DNA of 64,000 nucleotides from Algihabitans sp965233705 (lineage in GTDB: Bacteria; Pseudomonadota; Alphaproteobacteria; Kiloniellales; DSM-21159). The translations under genes and the position numbers were made by a program. Every line of letters begins with the position of its first letter. The first letter of the stretch is position 1. Where the stretch lies: positions 1,550,001 through 1,614,000 of the forward strand of contig CBDDTF010000003.1 in the NCBI GenBank assembly GCA_965233705.1, given 5' to 3'. Shown piece after piece: positions 36,531 to 45,799 of this stretch. The notes under the pieces are model-generated. The model was not told the DNA's origin, did not search any database, and was given only the letters and a program-made list of their open reading frames with translations.

Positions 36531-37234
36531 CGGTCGTTCTCCTCTTGATCGCCCCACCGCCAGCCGTCCCGGCCGTTGGCCAGGATGTCGATGCGGTAGT
36601 GGTAGGTGTTGAATTCGCTGATGGCGGCGACGGCGGCGCCGAACGGCTTGACGCTACTCGGTCCGAAACCGTCATAGACCCCGTAGAAATACGTCTCGGC
36701 GTAACTGTCGCCGAAGACGTAGCCGTCGGAAAACCTCAGCGCCACGCCGCCATAGGCGACCGTGGCGCTGTCGAGACCCGGCCCAATCCGCGCATGGCAG
36801 CCTTCGAGCGTTGCAGAAGCCGCCGCGCCAGCGCCGCGCCGCAGCACCGCATCGGCGCCAGGTTCGTTGGCCCAGGCGATCTCGGGAAGCCCGTCCTCGC
36901 CGCAATGGCCGCCGGTCGAGATGACGCGGATTTCATCGACATCCGGATGGAGCGGGATGCAGAGCGCTCCGCTCGCACCAGCCGCGTCGCCCTCAAGCCA
37001 TTGCCGGATGGTGTTTCGGGCGTCGGACCGGCCCCAGACATGGCGCCACTGTCCTTCGCAGGCCCGTCCGACCGAGACCTTCGCGTTGCCCTGGCTGGTC
37101 GTCACATTCAGGAAGAAGCCCGAGCAATCATCGTCACGCCAGCAGCGCGGCCAACCCTCGGCGGCAAACGCTGCCGGTCCGGCAATCAGGCCGATAAACG
37201 CCGCTATCACAGCCGCCTCAAGCGGTCGCTTCAT
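36527..37234 (-). CDS. Secreted cysteine-rich protein of unknown function within the trb operon
   Basis: A 235-aa protein with a Sec signal peptide (about 24 residues, AGPAAFA) and six cysteines in the mature part, starting WPRCWRDDDCSGF. GAGGAG seven bases before the ATG at 37234 fits. It overlaps trbE by 17 bases and trbJ by 4, so it is embedded in the operon. I do not recognise a family. The small lipoprotein TrbK sometimes encoded nearby is much shorter and has a lipobox. A periplasmic role in mating-pair assembly or exclusion is a guess from context. Confidence 0.7.
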   Translation of the reverse strand: MKRPLEAAVIAAFIGLIAGPAAFAAEGWPRCWRDDDCSGFFLNVTTSQGNAKVSVGRACEGQWRHVWGRSDARNTIRQWLEGDAAGASGALCIPLHPDVDEIRVISTGGHCGEDGLPEIAWANEPGADAVLRRGAGAAASATLEGCHARIGPGLDSATVAYGGVALRFSDGYVFGDSYAETYFYGVYDGFGPSSVKPFGAAVAAISEFNTYHYRIDILANGRDGWRWGDQEENDR

Positions 37235-39677
37235 GGTCTGTCTCCTCTTGCAGTGCATGGTTCGAACCGATCAGGTCCGCCGCCCAATCGAGGCCCTTGG
37301 CGCGCAGCCAGGAATCCGCGAACTCCTCTTCGCCATGAGCGGCAAGGAGCTCGTCCATCAGGGCGTGATCGGGCTCGGTGCTGGTGCCCGTGAAGGCGAG
37401 CGCCACGGGTCCGAGACCGAGCTCGAACAGCCGGTTCCCCTGGCGCGACTGGAAGTAGTAGTCGCGCTTCTCCACGGCACGGGCGATGATCTCGATCTGC
37501 CGGTCGTTGAGGCCGAAGGCTTCGTAGACGGCTTTCGCCTGGGGCTCGATCGCCCGGTCATTGGGCAGGAAGATGCGGCTCGGGCAGCTCTCGATGATCG
37601 CCGGCGCGATCGAACTGCCGGCGATATCGGAGAGGCCCTGCGTCGCGAAGATGACCGAGACGTTCTGCTTACGGAGCGTCTTCAACCATTCTCTGATACG
37701 CGCGGCGAAGGCCGGGTTGTCGAGGAAGAGCCAGGCCTCGTCGAGGATCAGCAGCGATGGCCGTCCGTCGAAGCGGGCTTCGAGCCGGTGGAAGAGATAG
37801 GTCAGCACGGGCAGCACTGCGCCCGTCTCATGCATCAGCTCTTCCATCTCGAAGCACTGAATGTCGCTCAGCGTCAGCCGGTCGTCGTCGGCGTCCAGCA
37901 ACCGGCCATAGGGGCCTTCGAGGGTGTAGGGCTGCAAGGCTTGCCGGAGCGCCGTCACCTGTAGGAGCGTCGCCAGACCGGTCAGCGTGCGTTCGGGCTG
38001 CGGCGCGGCGGCGAGGTTCGACAGCGCCGACCAGACTGCATCCTTGACCTCCGGCGTGACGGCAACGCCTTCATGGGCGAGCAGCCCGAGGATCCACTCC
38101 TGCGCGAAAGACCGCTCTCCCGTCAGATCGATCTTGGCGAGCGGCTGGAAGGCCAGCGCGTCCTTCATGCCCTCCTTGGCGGCGCCGAGGTCGAAAAAAT
38201 CACCGCCCATGCCGAGCACGGCCGCACGGGCCGACCCGCCCTTGTCGAACATCGTGATCTGCGCGTCCGGGTAGCGCCGGAACTGCAGCGCGATCAGCGA
38301 CAAGAGCACCGATTTGCCGGCGCCAGTAGGACCGACGACCAGGGTGTGGCCGACATCGCCAATGTGGGTCACGAGCCGGAACGGCGTCGTCCCATTGGTC
38401 CGCACCGTGAGGAGCGGCGGCCCGTCCAGATGATCGTTGCGCGCTGGCCCGGCCCAAATGGCCGACAGCGGCATGAAATGCGCGAGATTGAGCGTATTGA
38501 TCGGCGCCTGGCGAACATTGGCGTAGACATGACCCGGCAAAGACGAGAGCCAGGCTTCGACAGCATTAGCGCTCTCCTCGATGGTCGCGAAGCCGCGCCC
38601 GTCGATGATGCGCTGCGCCGCGCGCACCTTCTCGCGGACGGCGGCGGCGTCTTCGTCCCAAACGATGAAGGTGGTTGTGACATAGCCGTAGGAGACGAGA
38701 TCGGCGCCGAGTTCCTGCAGCGCCGCGTCGGCATCGGCGGTCTTGTTGTCGGCATCGGTATCGACGAGCACCGACTGCTCGTTGGTCAGCACTTCCTTGA
38801 CGATCGCCGCGATCGACTTGCGCTTGGCGAACCACTGCCGCCGATAGCGCTTGATCACCTTTTCGGCCGCGGCTTTGTCGAGCGGCACAAAACGCGTCAT
38901 CCAGCGATATTCGAAGCCGAGATGGTTCAGCGCGTCGAGCAGCCCGGGTGTGGTCGAACCCGGAAAGCCGAGCACGGTCAGGGCGCGCAGGTGGGCGTCG
39001 CCCAGCATCGGCGCCAACCCGCCGGTCAGCGAGGTGTCGACCAGGATCGCATCGAGATAGACGGGAATCTCGGGCGCCGCGATCGGATGCCGTTTGTTGG
39101 AAATGCAGTTGTGCAGATAGGTGAGCGTTTCTTCATCGGAGAGCGGGACAAGCTCGGGCATGAGCTGCCCGAGCAGATCGAGCGCCCGATCCGTTTGCTG
39201 AACGAAGGCGCTGAGATGGTCGCGATAGTCTAGCCCGCGCTTCTCGCCCTCGCTTTCGATCAGCATCTGTTCGGCGCGGCCGATGCTTTCCGCGGGCGGC
39301 AGATAGACGAAGGTCAGCACATAGGCGCTCTCGAACAGCGCGCCCGTCTGCTCGAACGCCGCCCGCCGTTCCTCATCCACGAGCCGCGAAACCGGGTCGG
39401 GAAAATCCGAGTGCGGATAATCGCGGGCGGCATGGCGTTCAGCTTCGAAGAACAGCGCCCAGTTCGAGCCGAAACGGCGCAGCACATTGTTGATCCGCGC
39501 GCAGGTGGCGACCAGTTCGGCCTCCGTCGCGCTTTCGAGGTCGGGACCGCGAAAGCGTGCCGAACGCTGGAAGCTGCCATCCTTGTTGAGGATGACGCCG
39601 GGCGCCACGAGGCAGGCCCAGGGCAGATAGTCAGCGAGCAGCGCGGGGCGCTTGCGGTATTCCGCCAAATTCAGCAT
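37218..39677 (-). CDS. trbE: Conjugal transfer ATPase TrbE (VirB4-like)
   Basis: An 819-aa VirB4-like ATPase powering pilus assembly. An N-terminal CagE/TrbE domain precedes the RecA-like ATPase with Walker A GPTGAGKS near residue 445 and Walker B SLLILDEAWLFLD near 642. The start MLNLAEYRKRPALLADYLPW is typical of TrbE. It overlaps trbD by 7 bases. Confidence 0.95.
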   Translation of the reverse strand: MLNLAEYRKRPALLADYLPWACLVAPGVILNKDGSFQRSARFRGPDLESATEAELVATCARINNVLRRFGSNWALFFEAERHAARDYPHSDFPDPVSRLVDEERRAAFEQTGALFESAYVLTFVYLPPAESIGRAEQMLIESEGEKRGLDYRDHLSAFVQQTDRALDLLGQLMPELVPLSDEETLTYLHNCISNKRHPIAAPEIPVYLDAILVDTSLTGGLAPMLGDAHLRALTVLGFPGSTTPGLLDALNHLGFEYRWMTRFVPLDKAAAEKVIKRYRRQWFAKRKSIAAIVKEVLTNEQSVLVDTDADNKTADADAALQELGADLVSYGYVTTTFIVWDEDAAAVREKVRAAQRIIDGRGFATIEESANAVEAWLSSLPGHVYANVRQAPINTLNLAHFMPLSAIWAGPARNDHLDGPPLLTVRTNGTTPFRLVTHIGDVGHTLVVGPTGAGKSVLLSLIALQFRRYPDAQITMFDKGGSARAAVLGMGGDFFDLGAAKEGMKDALAFQPLAKIDLTGERSFAQEWILGLLAHEGVAVTPEVKDAVWSALSNLAAAPQPERTLTGLATLLQVTALRQALQPYTLEGPYGRLLDADDDRLTLSDIQCFEMEELMHETGAVLPVLTYLFHRLEARFDGRPSLLILDEAWLFLDNPAFAARIREWLKTLRKQNVSVIFATQGLSDIAGSSIAPAIIESCPSRIFLPNDRAIEPQAKAVYEAFGLNDRQIEIIARAVEKRDYYFQSRQGNRLFELGLGPVALAFTGTSTEPDHALMDELLAAHGEEEFADSWLRAKGLDWAADLIGSNHALQEETDHEATA

Positions 39678-39961
39678 GTGAGATGCCCCTTGTGGCGGAT
39701 GTGGCGGACCAGCACCTCCATGAAGGAAGGGTCCTTGCGGGCGGCGTAGACGGCGGCGCTGTGCCCCACGATCCAGACGACGAGGCCCGCCAGCCAGAGC
39801 TGAAGGCCGAGTCCCAGAGCGGCCGCCAGCGTGCCGTTGAAGATGGCGACCGCGCGCGGTGCCCCGCCCATCAGGATCGGCTCGGTGAGCGCGCGGTGCA
39901 GCGGGATCTCAAAGCCTTCGATACCAGCCGTCGAGCGGCTCATGCGATGAGTGCCCGTCAT
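39671..39961 (-). CDS. trbD: Conjugal transfer protein TrbD (VirB3-like)
   Basis: A 96-aa VirB3-like inner-membrane protein. GFEIPLHRALTEPILMGGAP is the conserved N-terminal segment, and one or two hydrophobic helices follow (GTLAAALGLGLQLWLAGLVV). The ATG at 39961 overlaps the trbC stop (ATGA), which decides it over the ATG at 39943. Confidence 0.9.
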   Translation of the reverse strand: MTGTHRMSRSTAGIEGFEIPLHRALTEPILMGGAPRAVAIFNGTLAAALGLGLQLWLAGLVVWIVGHSAAVYAARKDPSFMEVLVRHIRHKGHLTC

Positions 39962-40308
39962 GCGATGAGCGCCCCGCCGCCGAAGGAGAAGAAGGACAGG
40001 AAAAAGCTGGTCGCGGCAAAAGCGATGGAGAGTCCGAAGACAATCTGGATCAGCCGCCGGAAGCCGCCCGAGCTCTCGCCGAAGGCGAGCGACAAACCGG
40101 TGATGACGATGACGATAACCGCGATGATGCGCGCGACCGGCCCCTCGATGGATTCCAGGATTGCGGTAAGCGGCGCTTCCCAGGGCATGCCTGACCCGGC
40201 GGCGCTGGCGGGACCGGCCCAAAGGACAACCAACCCGATGAGAAGGCCGACGAAGGCCGCCTGACGGTAAGAGAAACGGAAGCAAATATCGGGGGCGAGC
40301 AGGTTCAT
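39958..40308 (-). CDS. trbC: Conjugal transfer pilin TrbC (VirB2-like)
   Basis: A 116-aa VirB2-like major pilin precursor. The leader ends near GPASA (about residue 36), and two hydrophobic helices follow (IIAVIVIVITGLSLAFG; IQIVFGLSIAFAATSFF). AAGGAG lies seven bases before the ATG. It follows trbB after 16 bases and overlaps trbD. Confidence 0.9.
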   Translation of the reverse strand: MNLLAPDICFRFSYRQAAFVGLLIGLVVLWAGPASAAGSGMPWEAPLTAILESIEGPVARIIAVIVIVITGLSLAFGESSGGFRRLIQIVFGLSIAFAATSFFLSFFSFGGGALIA

Positions 40309-40324
40309 ACGGGTCTCCTTCTTG

Positions 40325-41305
40325 TTAAGCGGTTGGAACGAGCTGGATCGGGGTCAGCGGCTTCAGGCGGTAATCGCCGCCCGAGGTCAGGCCTTCGAGC
40401 GCCGCCACGGTCTCGACGCGGCGGCCGGATCCCCGGCCTTTGAGAAACACAACGATGTCGATCGACTCGGCGATCAGCCGGCGCGGCACGGTGACGACGG
40501 CTTCCTGGATGAGCTGTTCGAGCCGGTAGAGGCCGGCATGGGCGGAGTTCGCGTGCAGCGTCGTGATCCCGCCCGGATGGCCGGTGTTCCACGCTTTCAG
40601 CATGTCCAAGGCCTCTGGCCCCCTCACCTCGCCGACAATGATCCGGTCGGGACGTAGACGGAGCGTCGAGCGCACCAGATCGGACAAAGCCGCGACACCA
40701 GGCTTGGTCCGCAGGCTGACGCAATCCTCCGCCGCGCAGTGGAGCTCACGGGTATCCTCAATCAGGATGACGCGGTCGCCGCTCTGCGCGACCTCGGCGA
40801 GGAGCGCGTTGACCAGCGTGGTCTTCCCCGAGCTTGTGCCGCCGACCACGACGATGTTCTTGGCTGACGCAACGGCCTCGGCCAGCGCCTCAGCCTGCAG
40901 CGGCGTCATGATCTGGGCGCCGACGTAATCGGAAAGGCGGTAGAGCACTTTCGCCGGCTTGCGGATCGCGAAGCACGGGGCCGGCACCACCGGCGGCAAC
41001 AGGCCTTCGAAGCGTTCGCCGGTTTCGGGCAATTCGGCGGAGACCACCGGCCGCTCCGCATGGCATTCCTGGCCGATATGGCTGGCCACGAGCCGAATGA
41101 TCCGCTCCGCTTCGGAGGCGCCAAGCTGTTTACCGGTGTCGACGCGCCCTTCGCCATGGCGATCGAGCCAGAGCCGTCCATCGGGATTGACCATCACCTC
41201 GATGACCGCGGGATCCGCCAGCGCGGAAGCGATCGCCGGCCCCATGGCCGTGCGCAGCATGGTCCGCTGGCGGTCAAGGGTCGTGGGGTGGAAGCGGTCA
41301 GTCAT
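40325..41305 (-). CDS. trbB: Conjugal transfer ATPase TrbB (VirB11-like)
   Basis: A 326-aa VirB11-like secretion ATPase. Walker A GGTSSGKTT is near residues 153-161, the Asp box ILIEDTRELHC and the Walker B/His-box region IIVGEVRGPEALDMLKAWNT follow, then GHPGGITTLHANS. The ATG at 41305 overlaps the stop of the CopG-like gene by 8 bases. The longer in-frame start at 41434 would overlap that gene fully. Confidence 0.94.
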   Translation of the reverse strand: MTDRFHPTTLDRQRTMLRTAMGPAIASALADPAVIEVMVNPDGRLWLDRHGEGRVDTGKQLGASEAERIIRLVASHIGQECHAERPVVSAELPETGERFEGLLPPVVPAPCFAIRKPAKVLYRLSDYVGAQIMTPLQAEALAEAVASAKNIVVVGGTSSGKTTLVNALLAEVAQSGDRVILIEDTRELHCAAEDCVSLRTKPGVAALSDLVRSTLRLRPDRIIVGEVRGPEALDMLKAWNTGHPGGITTLHANSAHAGLYRLEQLIQEAVVTVPRRLIAESIDIVVFLKGRGSGRRVETVAALEGLTSGGDYRLKPLTPIQLVPTA

Positions 41306-41837
41306 GGATTGTTTCCCCTTGGGTCGTTTCCTCTGAGCCGCCGCCCCCGACCTTTGCGCTACCATTGGAAGACGACGCATCCTTCGCGGCGCGAAGCGCG
41401 TCGATCTCGGCTTCGGTGAAGAAGTCGCTCTCACTCGGCGCGACCTCTTCGAGGACGTCGCGGATCATGGTCTTGCCGCCCGCAAGCCGGCGTCCGAGTT
41501 GCGCCACGAAGAACTCGAAACGCTCCTTGCCGAGCGCACGGGCGGCGTCCTGCTCGACACCCGGCAGCGGCGGGGTAATGGTCAGGTAATAGCGGATGAA
41601 GAGCGCCAGGCTTTCCGAGACGATGGTCTGGTCGCGCTCAAGGCGATCCAACTGACGGGACAAGTGATCAAGGCGCCGGATGATCGCGGCGTCGCGCTGA
41701 TCGTCCCGCTCAGGCGACAGGAAGGCAGCGAGCGCGGCATCGGTGATCGCTGACTTTGACGCCCCCGGCCGCCGGGCTGCGATACCGAGCCGTTGATCGA
41801 CCTGATCGGAGAGATAGACGCAGAGGCGGGCTTTCAT
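41298..41837 (-). CDS. CopG/ribbon-helix-helix-like conjugation protein
   Basis: A 179-aa protein. The N-terminal 45 residues (KARLCVYLSDQVDQRLGIAA, then ASKSAITDAALAAFL) form a CopG-like ribbon-helix-helix. A coiled-coil stretch follows (RRLDHLSRQLDRLERDQ) and an acidic C-terminal tail. Such genes regularly sit between traG and trbB in trb-type elements, and a role as operon regulator is likely. It overlaps trbB by 8 bases. Confidence 0.8.
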   Translation of the reverse strand: MKARLCVYLSDQVDQRLGIAARRPGASKSAITDAALAAFLSPERDDQRDAAIIRRLDHLSRQLDRLERDQTIVSESLALFIRYYLTITPPLPGVEQDAARALGKERFEFFVAQLGRRLAGGKTMIRDVLEEVAPSESDFFTEAEIDALRAAKDASSSNGSAKVGGGGSEETTQGETIHD

Positions 41838-41851
41838 GAGCAGCGCCTCCC

Positions 41852-43879
41852 CTAAAAGTTCGGGATCAGGTCGTCGTCGGCCTGATCCATGGCATGGGCG
41901 CGCCGGACGGTCGCGGCATTGCGGGCGAGCTGGTCCATGCGCCGAGCGTCGGCCGGATCGAACTCGTCATCGACAAGTCCCGCGTCCGGCGCGCGTTCAG
42001 GCTGATGTTTCGCAGGCGCCTCTTCCGGCAGCGCGGGGTGGCGTTTGAGGCCGCCTTCATCATCTTCGCCACTGGAAACGAGTTCGGACCAGGGCTTGAT
42101 GAGATCGGCGTGGGGCTTGCGCACCTGTCCCGACCAGTCGTCAGCGCGGGAGGGCGGACGATCCACATAGGGACCGTCCGCCAACAGGCCCGGCGGGGGG
42201 CGCACCCGGCCCGTGAAGTTGGCGTCCTCGAAATAGCGGAGCTTCTTCGCCCGGATCGGTGCCTGACCGGAGATCATCACGATCTCCTCGTCGGCCGGGA
42301 ACTGCATCACCTCGCCAGGCGTCAGGAGTTGCCGCGCGGTCTCCTGCCGCGAGACCATGACGTGGGCGAGCCAGGGTGCCAGCCGGTGGCCCGCATAGTT
42401 GCGCTGGGCGCGCAGCTCCGTCGCCGTGCCCAGCGAGTCCGAGATGCGCTTGGCGGTGCGCTCGTCGTTGGAGGCGAAGGCGATCCGGACATGGCAGTTG
42501 TCGAGAATGGCGTTGTTCTCACCATAGGCCTTGGAGATCTGATTGAGCGATTGCGCGATCAGGAAGCTGCGGATGCCGTAACCGGCCTTGTAGGCAAGTG
42601 CCGACTCGAAAAAGTCGAGCCGCCCGAGCGCCGGAAACTCGTCGAGCATCATCAGGAGCTGGTGGCGCCGCCGCTCGTCCGCTTGACCCTGTAGGTGCTC
42701 GGTCAGCCGTCGGCCGATCTGGTTGAGCACCAGCCGCACCAGCGGCTTGGTGCGCGATAGATCCGACGGCGGAATAACGAGATAGAGCGAGACCGGGCGC
42801 TCGGCGTCCATGAGGTCGGCGATGCGCCAGTCACAGGCGCTGGTCGTTTCCGCCACGGTCGGGTCGCGATAGAGCCCGAGGAAGGACATGGCCGTCGACA
42901 GCACGCCGGAGCGTTCATTCTCACTTTTGTTCAGGAGCTCCCGCGCGGCCTGCGCGACAACCGGATGCACCTGTGGGCTTTGCTCCGTCCCAAGATGATT
43001 GGTGCTCATCATCACGCGCAGCGTGCGTTCGAAAGAGCGCGACGGGTCGGAGAGGAACGCCGCAACGCGGGCGAGCGTCTTTTCTTTCTCGGCGTAAAGG
43101 ATGTGGAGGATCACACCAACGAGCAGCGAATGACCCGTCTTCTCCCAGTGACTTCGCCGTTCCAGACTGCCTTCGGGATCGACCAGGATGTCGGCGATGT
43201 TCTGGACGTCGCGGACCTCGTTGCGGCCTTTGCGCACCTCCAGCAGTGGGTTATATCTGGCGCTCGCCGGATCGGTCGGATTGAACAACAGGCAGTGCGA
43301 GAAGCGCGCGCGCCAGCCGGCGGTCAGTTGCCAATTCTCGCCCTTGATATCGTGGATGACGGCTGAATGGGGCCAACTCAGGAGCGTTGGGATAACGAGC
43401 CCGACGCCCTTGCCCGAACGCGTCGGCGCGAAGCACATCACATGCTCCGGCCCGTCATGGCGCAGATAGCGCCCCTTCATTGTGCCGAGGAATACGCCTG
43501 CGGGATCGAACAGCCCCGCCTTCTCGATCTCTGTCTTCGACGCCCAGCGCGATGAGCCGTAGGTGGTGACCAGCCGGTTTTGCCGCGCCCGCCAGAGCGA
43601 TCCGGCGATGGCGACGATAACGCCGAGCACCCCGCCGGCCGCCGCCATCGCGCCGGCCCGGTTGAAGATCGACGGGGCGTAGGCCTCGTAGGCGTACCAC
43701 CACTCGAACAAGCGCCAGGGCAGATAGACCGGATAGGTCCCAAGCTCGAACCAAGCCGGACCCAGCCCCAGCTGATGCCCAAGCTGCCCCGCCGTCCATT
43801 GCGTCGAGAACCAGACCACGCCGATCACGATCGCGAAGACGGTTACTATCTGGCCGATAAGGAGCTTGGTTGGAGTCAT
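41852..43879 (-). CDS. traG: Type IV coupling protein TraG (VirD4-like)
   Basis: A 675-aa coupling ATPase that brings the relaxase-DNA complex to the secretion channel. Two membrane helices lie in the first 90 residues. Walker A TRSGKGVGLVIPTLLSW is near residue 148, and the Walker B region LLMMLDEFPALGRL is present. It is the first gene of the traG-trb operon. The gap upstream is the operon's probable promoter region. Confidence 0.94.
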   Translation of the reverse strand: MTPTKLLIGQIVTVFAIVIGVVWFSTQWTAGQLGHQLGLGPAWFELGTYPVYLPWRLFEWWYAYEAYAPSIFNRAGAMAAAGGVLGVIVAIAGSLWRARQNRLVTTYGSSRWASKTEIEKAGLFDPAGVFLGTMKGRYLRHDGPEHVMCFAPTRSGKGVGLVIPTLLSWPHSAVIHDIKGENWQLTAGWRARFSHCLLFNPTDPASARYNPLLEVRKGRNEVRDVQNIADILVDPEGSLERRSHWEKTGHSLLVGVILHILYAEKEKTLARVAAFLSDPSRSFERTLRVMMSTNHLGTEQSPQVHPVVAQAARELLNKSENERSGVLSTAMSFLGLYRDPTVAETTSACDWRIADLMDAERPVSLYLVIPPSDLSRTKPLVRLVLNQIGRRLTEHLQGQADERRRHQLLMMLDEFPALGRLDFFESALAYKAGYGIRSFLIAQSLNQISKAYGENNAILDNCHVRIAFASNDERTAKRISDSLGTATELRAQRNYAGHRLAPWLAHVMVSRQETARQLLTPGEVMQFPADEEIVMISGQAPIRAKKLRYFEDANFTGRVRPPPGLLADGPYVDRPPSRADDWSGQVRKPHADLIKPWSELVSSGEDDEGGLKRHPALPEEAPAKHQPERAPDAGLVDDEFDPADARRMDQLARNAATVRRAHAMDQADDDLIPNF

Positions 43880-44179
43880 CGATCTCTTGCCGCTTTTTGA
43901 GCCCTGTCTTCTGAGGGAGGCCGTTTGAAGTCGGCAAAAGATCGCGGTGAAATCAGTATTTAATCAATGCAATGACTTCCAGTGTGGTCCAAGTCAGGAA
44001 GCAAGAGGAAGTATGGTCCAGCCGTGACCACTATGACCCAAGACCTTCAGATGCTATTTTTTTCGAGCAAATCCGATATGATTTTGGACGACGTTGGACC
44101 GACGCGGAGGGACGCCGTTGAAGGCGCGCAAAAACGGCCCGACATGTGGATTCGAGGGGGAGAACAGGAAGATGATCTC
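43880..44179. promoter_or_regulatory. Divergent intergenic region between traG and the 352-aa exported protein
   Basis: A 300-bp noncoding region that is more AT-rich than its surroundings. TGGTCC occurs at 43985-43990 and 44014-44019. GTGGTC (43984-43989) and GACCAC (44026-44031) are inverted copies. It must contain the promoter of the large traG-trb operon, and these repeats are candidate operators. No promoter hexamers stand out clearly. Confidence 0.4.
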
Positions 44180-45238
44180 ATGTTTTTCGCTCGCTCTGCC
44201 CGTTGGTCCGCTTTTCTGGCTCTAGCCGCTCTGTCTGTCGCCGTCAGCGAGGCGGCGGCCGCCGATTATGAGGTGCGCACCTTCGACGGCGGACCCGCCT
44301 GGTTCATCTATGACGAGCCCGTCGATGTCGCCCTCCATGTCCTGAAACCCGATGACCCGAAATGCCATGAACTCGGCGAGATCGTCCTGCTGTTCGAAAG
44401 CCGCGACCAGCTTCGTGACGAGTCCCTGATTGAGACCGCCGCGCTCAGTGGCATGAACCATTATGCCGAGCTCTGCCGCTCGCTCGGCGCCAATCCGTCG
44501 AACCAGCGCAAGGTGGCCGGGATCGTTGTCGGCAATGGTATGCCCGATGCGCAGGGCCGCGTGATGGGCGACGCGCGCGTCCTGGACGCCATGGTCTCCG
44601 CGCTCACCGGTGAGTATCAGCTACGGGTCCGCCGCAACGCGGCCGCCACCGGCGACGGCGATGATGCGACCGCCGCGATCATCGAGGACCGGGACCAAAG
44701 GCTCGCCGCTGGGCAGGCCGAACGCGAGGCGTCGGATCGGGCGCGCCAGGAAGCGCGCGCCGCGGAGATTGCGGAAATCCGTGCGACCTATGACGCGGCC
44801 CTCGCCGAAAGTGTCGCCCATGCGCAGCCGCCCGGACTGATTGGGCGCGTAACCGGCGGCGACCGCGCCGCGCTCACCGGCGTCTGGTCCGCGAGTCAAG
44901 CCGACTGCGCCAACGAGCGTGTGATCCTGTTCGAACGGGACGGTCGCGGGACGGTCGAATGGTGGCGCGGGGCGAACAAGGACATCGGCCTTCTGCCGTG
45001 GCGCGCGGGGCAATGGGAGATGCGCGACGGCACGGTCATCATGAGCTTCAACCACCGCGTCGAATTCAGCCGGGCAACGCAGCGCATTCGCTCCGGCGCG
45101 ATCGATGAAACGGTCCAGTTCGAACTCGAAGACGTCGCCGGGTCGGAGTTGCGGCTCGCAGCCACCGGTGGCGGGTTTTCGCCGGAAGCCTTGTTTCTCG
45201 GCGGTGCGGAGAAGCTGTTCGTGCGGTGCGGGGCGTGA
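44180..45238 (+). CDS. Exported protein of unknown function with coiled coil
   Basis: A 352-aa protein. The Sec signal peptide is about 31 residues (SVAVSEAAA), a charged helical stretch at about 163-215 (QAEREASDRARQEARAAEIA) looks like a coiled coil, and a beta-rich C-terminal domain contains two of the cysteines. AGGAAG at 44166-44171 supports the ATG at 44180 over longer in-frame starts. It is divergent from traG. I do not recognise a family. Confidence 0.65.
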   Translation: MFFARSARWSAFLALAALSVAVSEAAAADYEVRTFDGGPAWFIYDEPVDVALHVLKPDDPKCHELGEIVLLFESRDQLRDESLIETAALSGMNHYAELCRSLGANPSNQRKVAGIVVGNGMPDAQGRVMGDARVLDAMVSALTGEYQLRVRRNAAATGDGDDATAAIIEDRDQRLAAGQAEREASDRARQEARAAEIAEIRATYDAALAESVAHAQPPGLIGRVTGGDRAALTGVWSASQADCANERVILFERDGRGTVEWWRGANKDIGLLPWRAGQWEMRDGTVIMSFNHRVEFSRATQRIRSGAIDETVQFELEDVAGSELRLAATGGGFSPEALFLGGAEKLFVRCGA

Positions 45239-45412
45239 CGGTCGAACGTGTTCTAACAGACAAAAGAGGTCGTCCTGAGCGTTTGCCCGCAAGGGCCATT
45301 TTGGAATCACAACTTGGTCATTCGTCCAATACGCCTCATAGCGTCGTTCATGACCTCACCGTGACTCTTGGCAATGTTCAAGACACAACAACAGGAATCC
45401 TGTTTGTCGTAC

Positions 45413-45793
45413 CTACTGAGGCGTTGAGAACTTCCCCCAGGTTGCCTCGGTGGCCCACCAGATGATCTTGCCGCCAAACAGGATAACGACACCCAATATC
45501 CACCAGGCGTAGGGGCCAAGCAGAAACAGACCGAAGCCGTGAAGCAATACCGGGATGATCAGGACTAGGTAGAACGGTCCGGTGAAGCGGCAATGCGTGC
45601 GCCCACAGCGGCGGGCATTCATGAGGCAAGCCGTTCCCATCCAGATCAGGGCGACCACCCAGATTGCGCTACGCGCCAGCGGGTCGACAAGGGAGCCGGC
45701 GATGATGGCAAGTGACGGAACGCCCCAGGCAAGAGCATAAGCGCGGAGATTGCCGACCCAGTCTTTCGCCGTTCGGCCGGATGCTTCGGACAT
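45413..45793 (-). CDS. Membrane protein at the end of the mer operon
   Basis: A 126-aa protein with about three to four membrane helices and a Cys/His motif (MNARRCGRTHCRFTGPFYL) between helices two and three that could bind a metal. It starts seven bases after the merA stop, so it is part of the mer operon. Similar unnamed genes follow merA in other alphaproteobacteria, as far as I recall. A role in mercury transport or Hg(0) handling is inference only. Confidence 0.6.
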   Translation of the reverse strand: MSEASGRTAKDWVGNLRAYALAWGVPSLAIIAGSLVDPLARSAIWVVALIWMGTACLMNARRCGRTHCRFTGPFYLVLIIPVLLHGFGLFLLGPYAWWILGVVILFGGKIIWWATEATWGKFSTPQ

Positions 45794-45799
45794 AACTGG

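Noticed and set aside
43982..44179. Longer start for the exported 352-aa protein
   Set aside because: The extension precedes a good signal peptide and ribosome site at 44180 and would bury the signal sequence.
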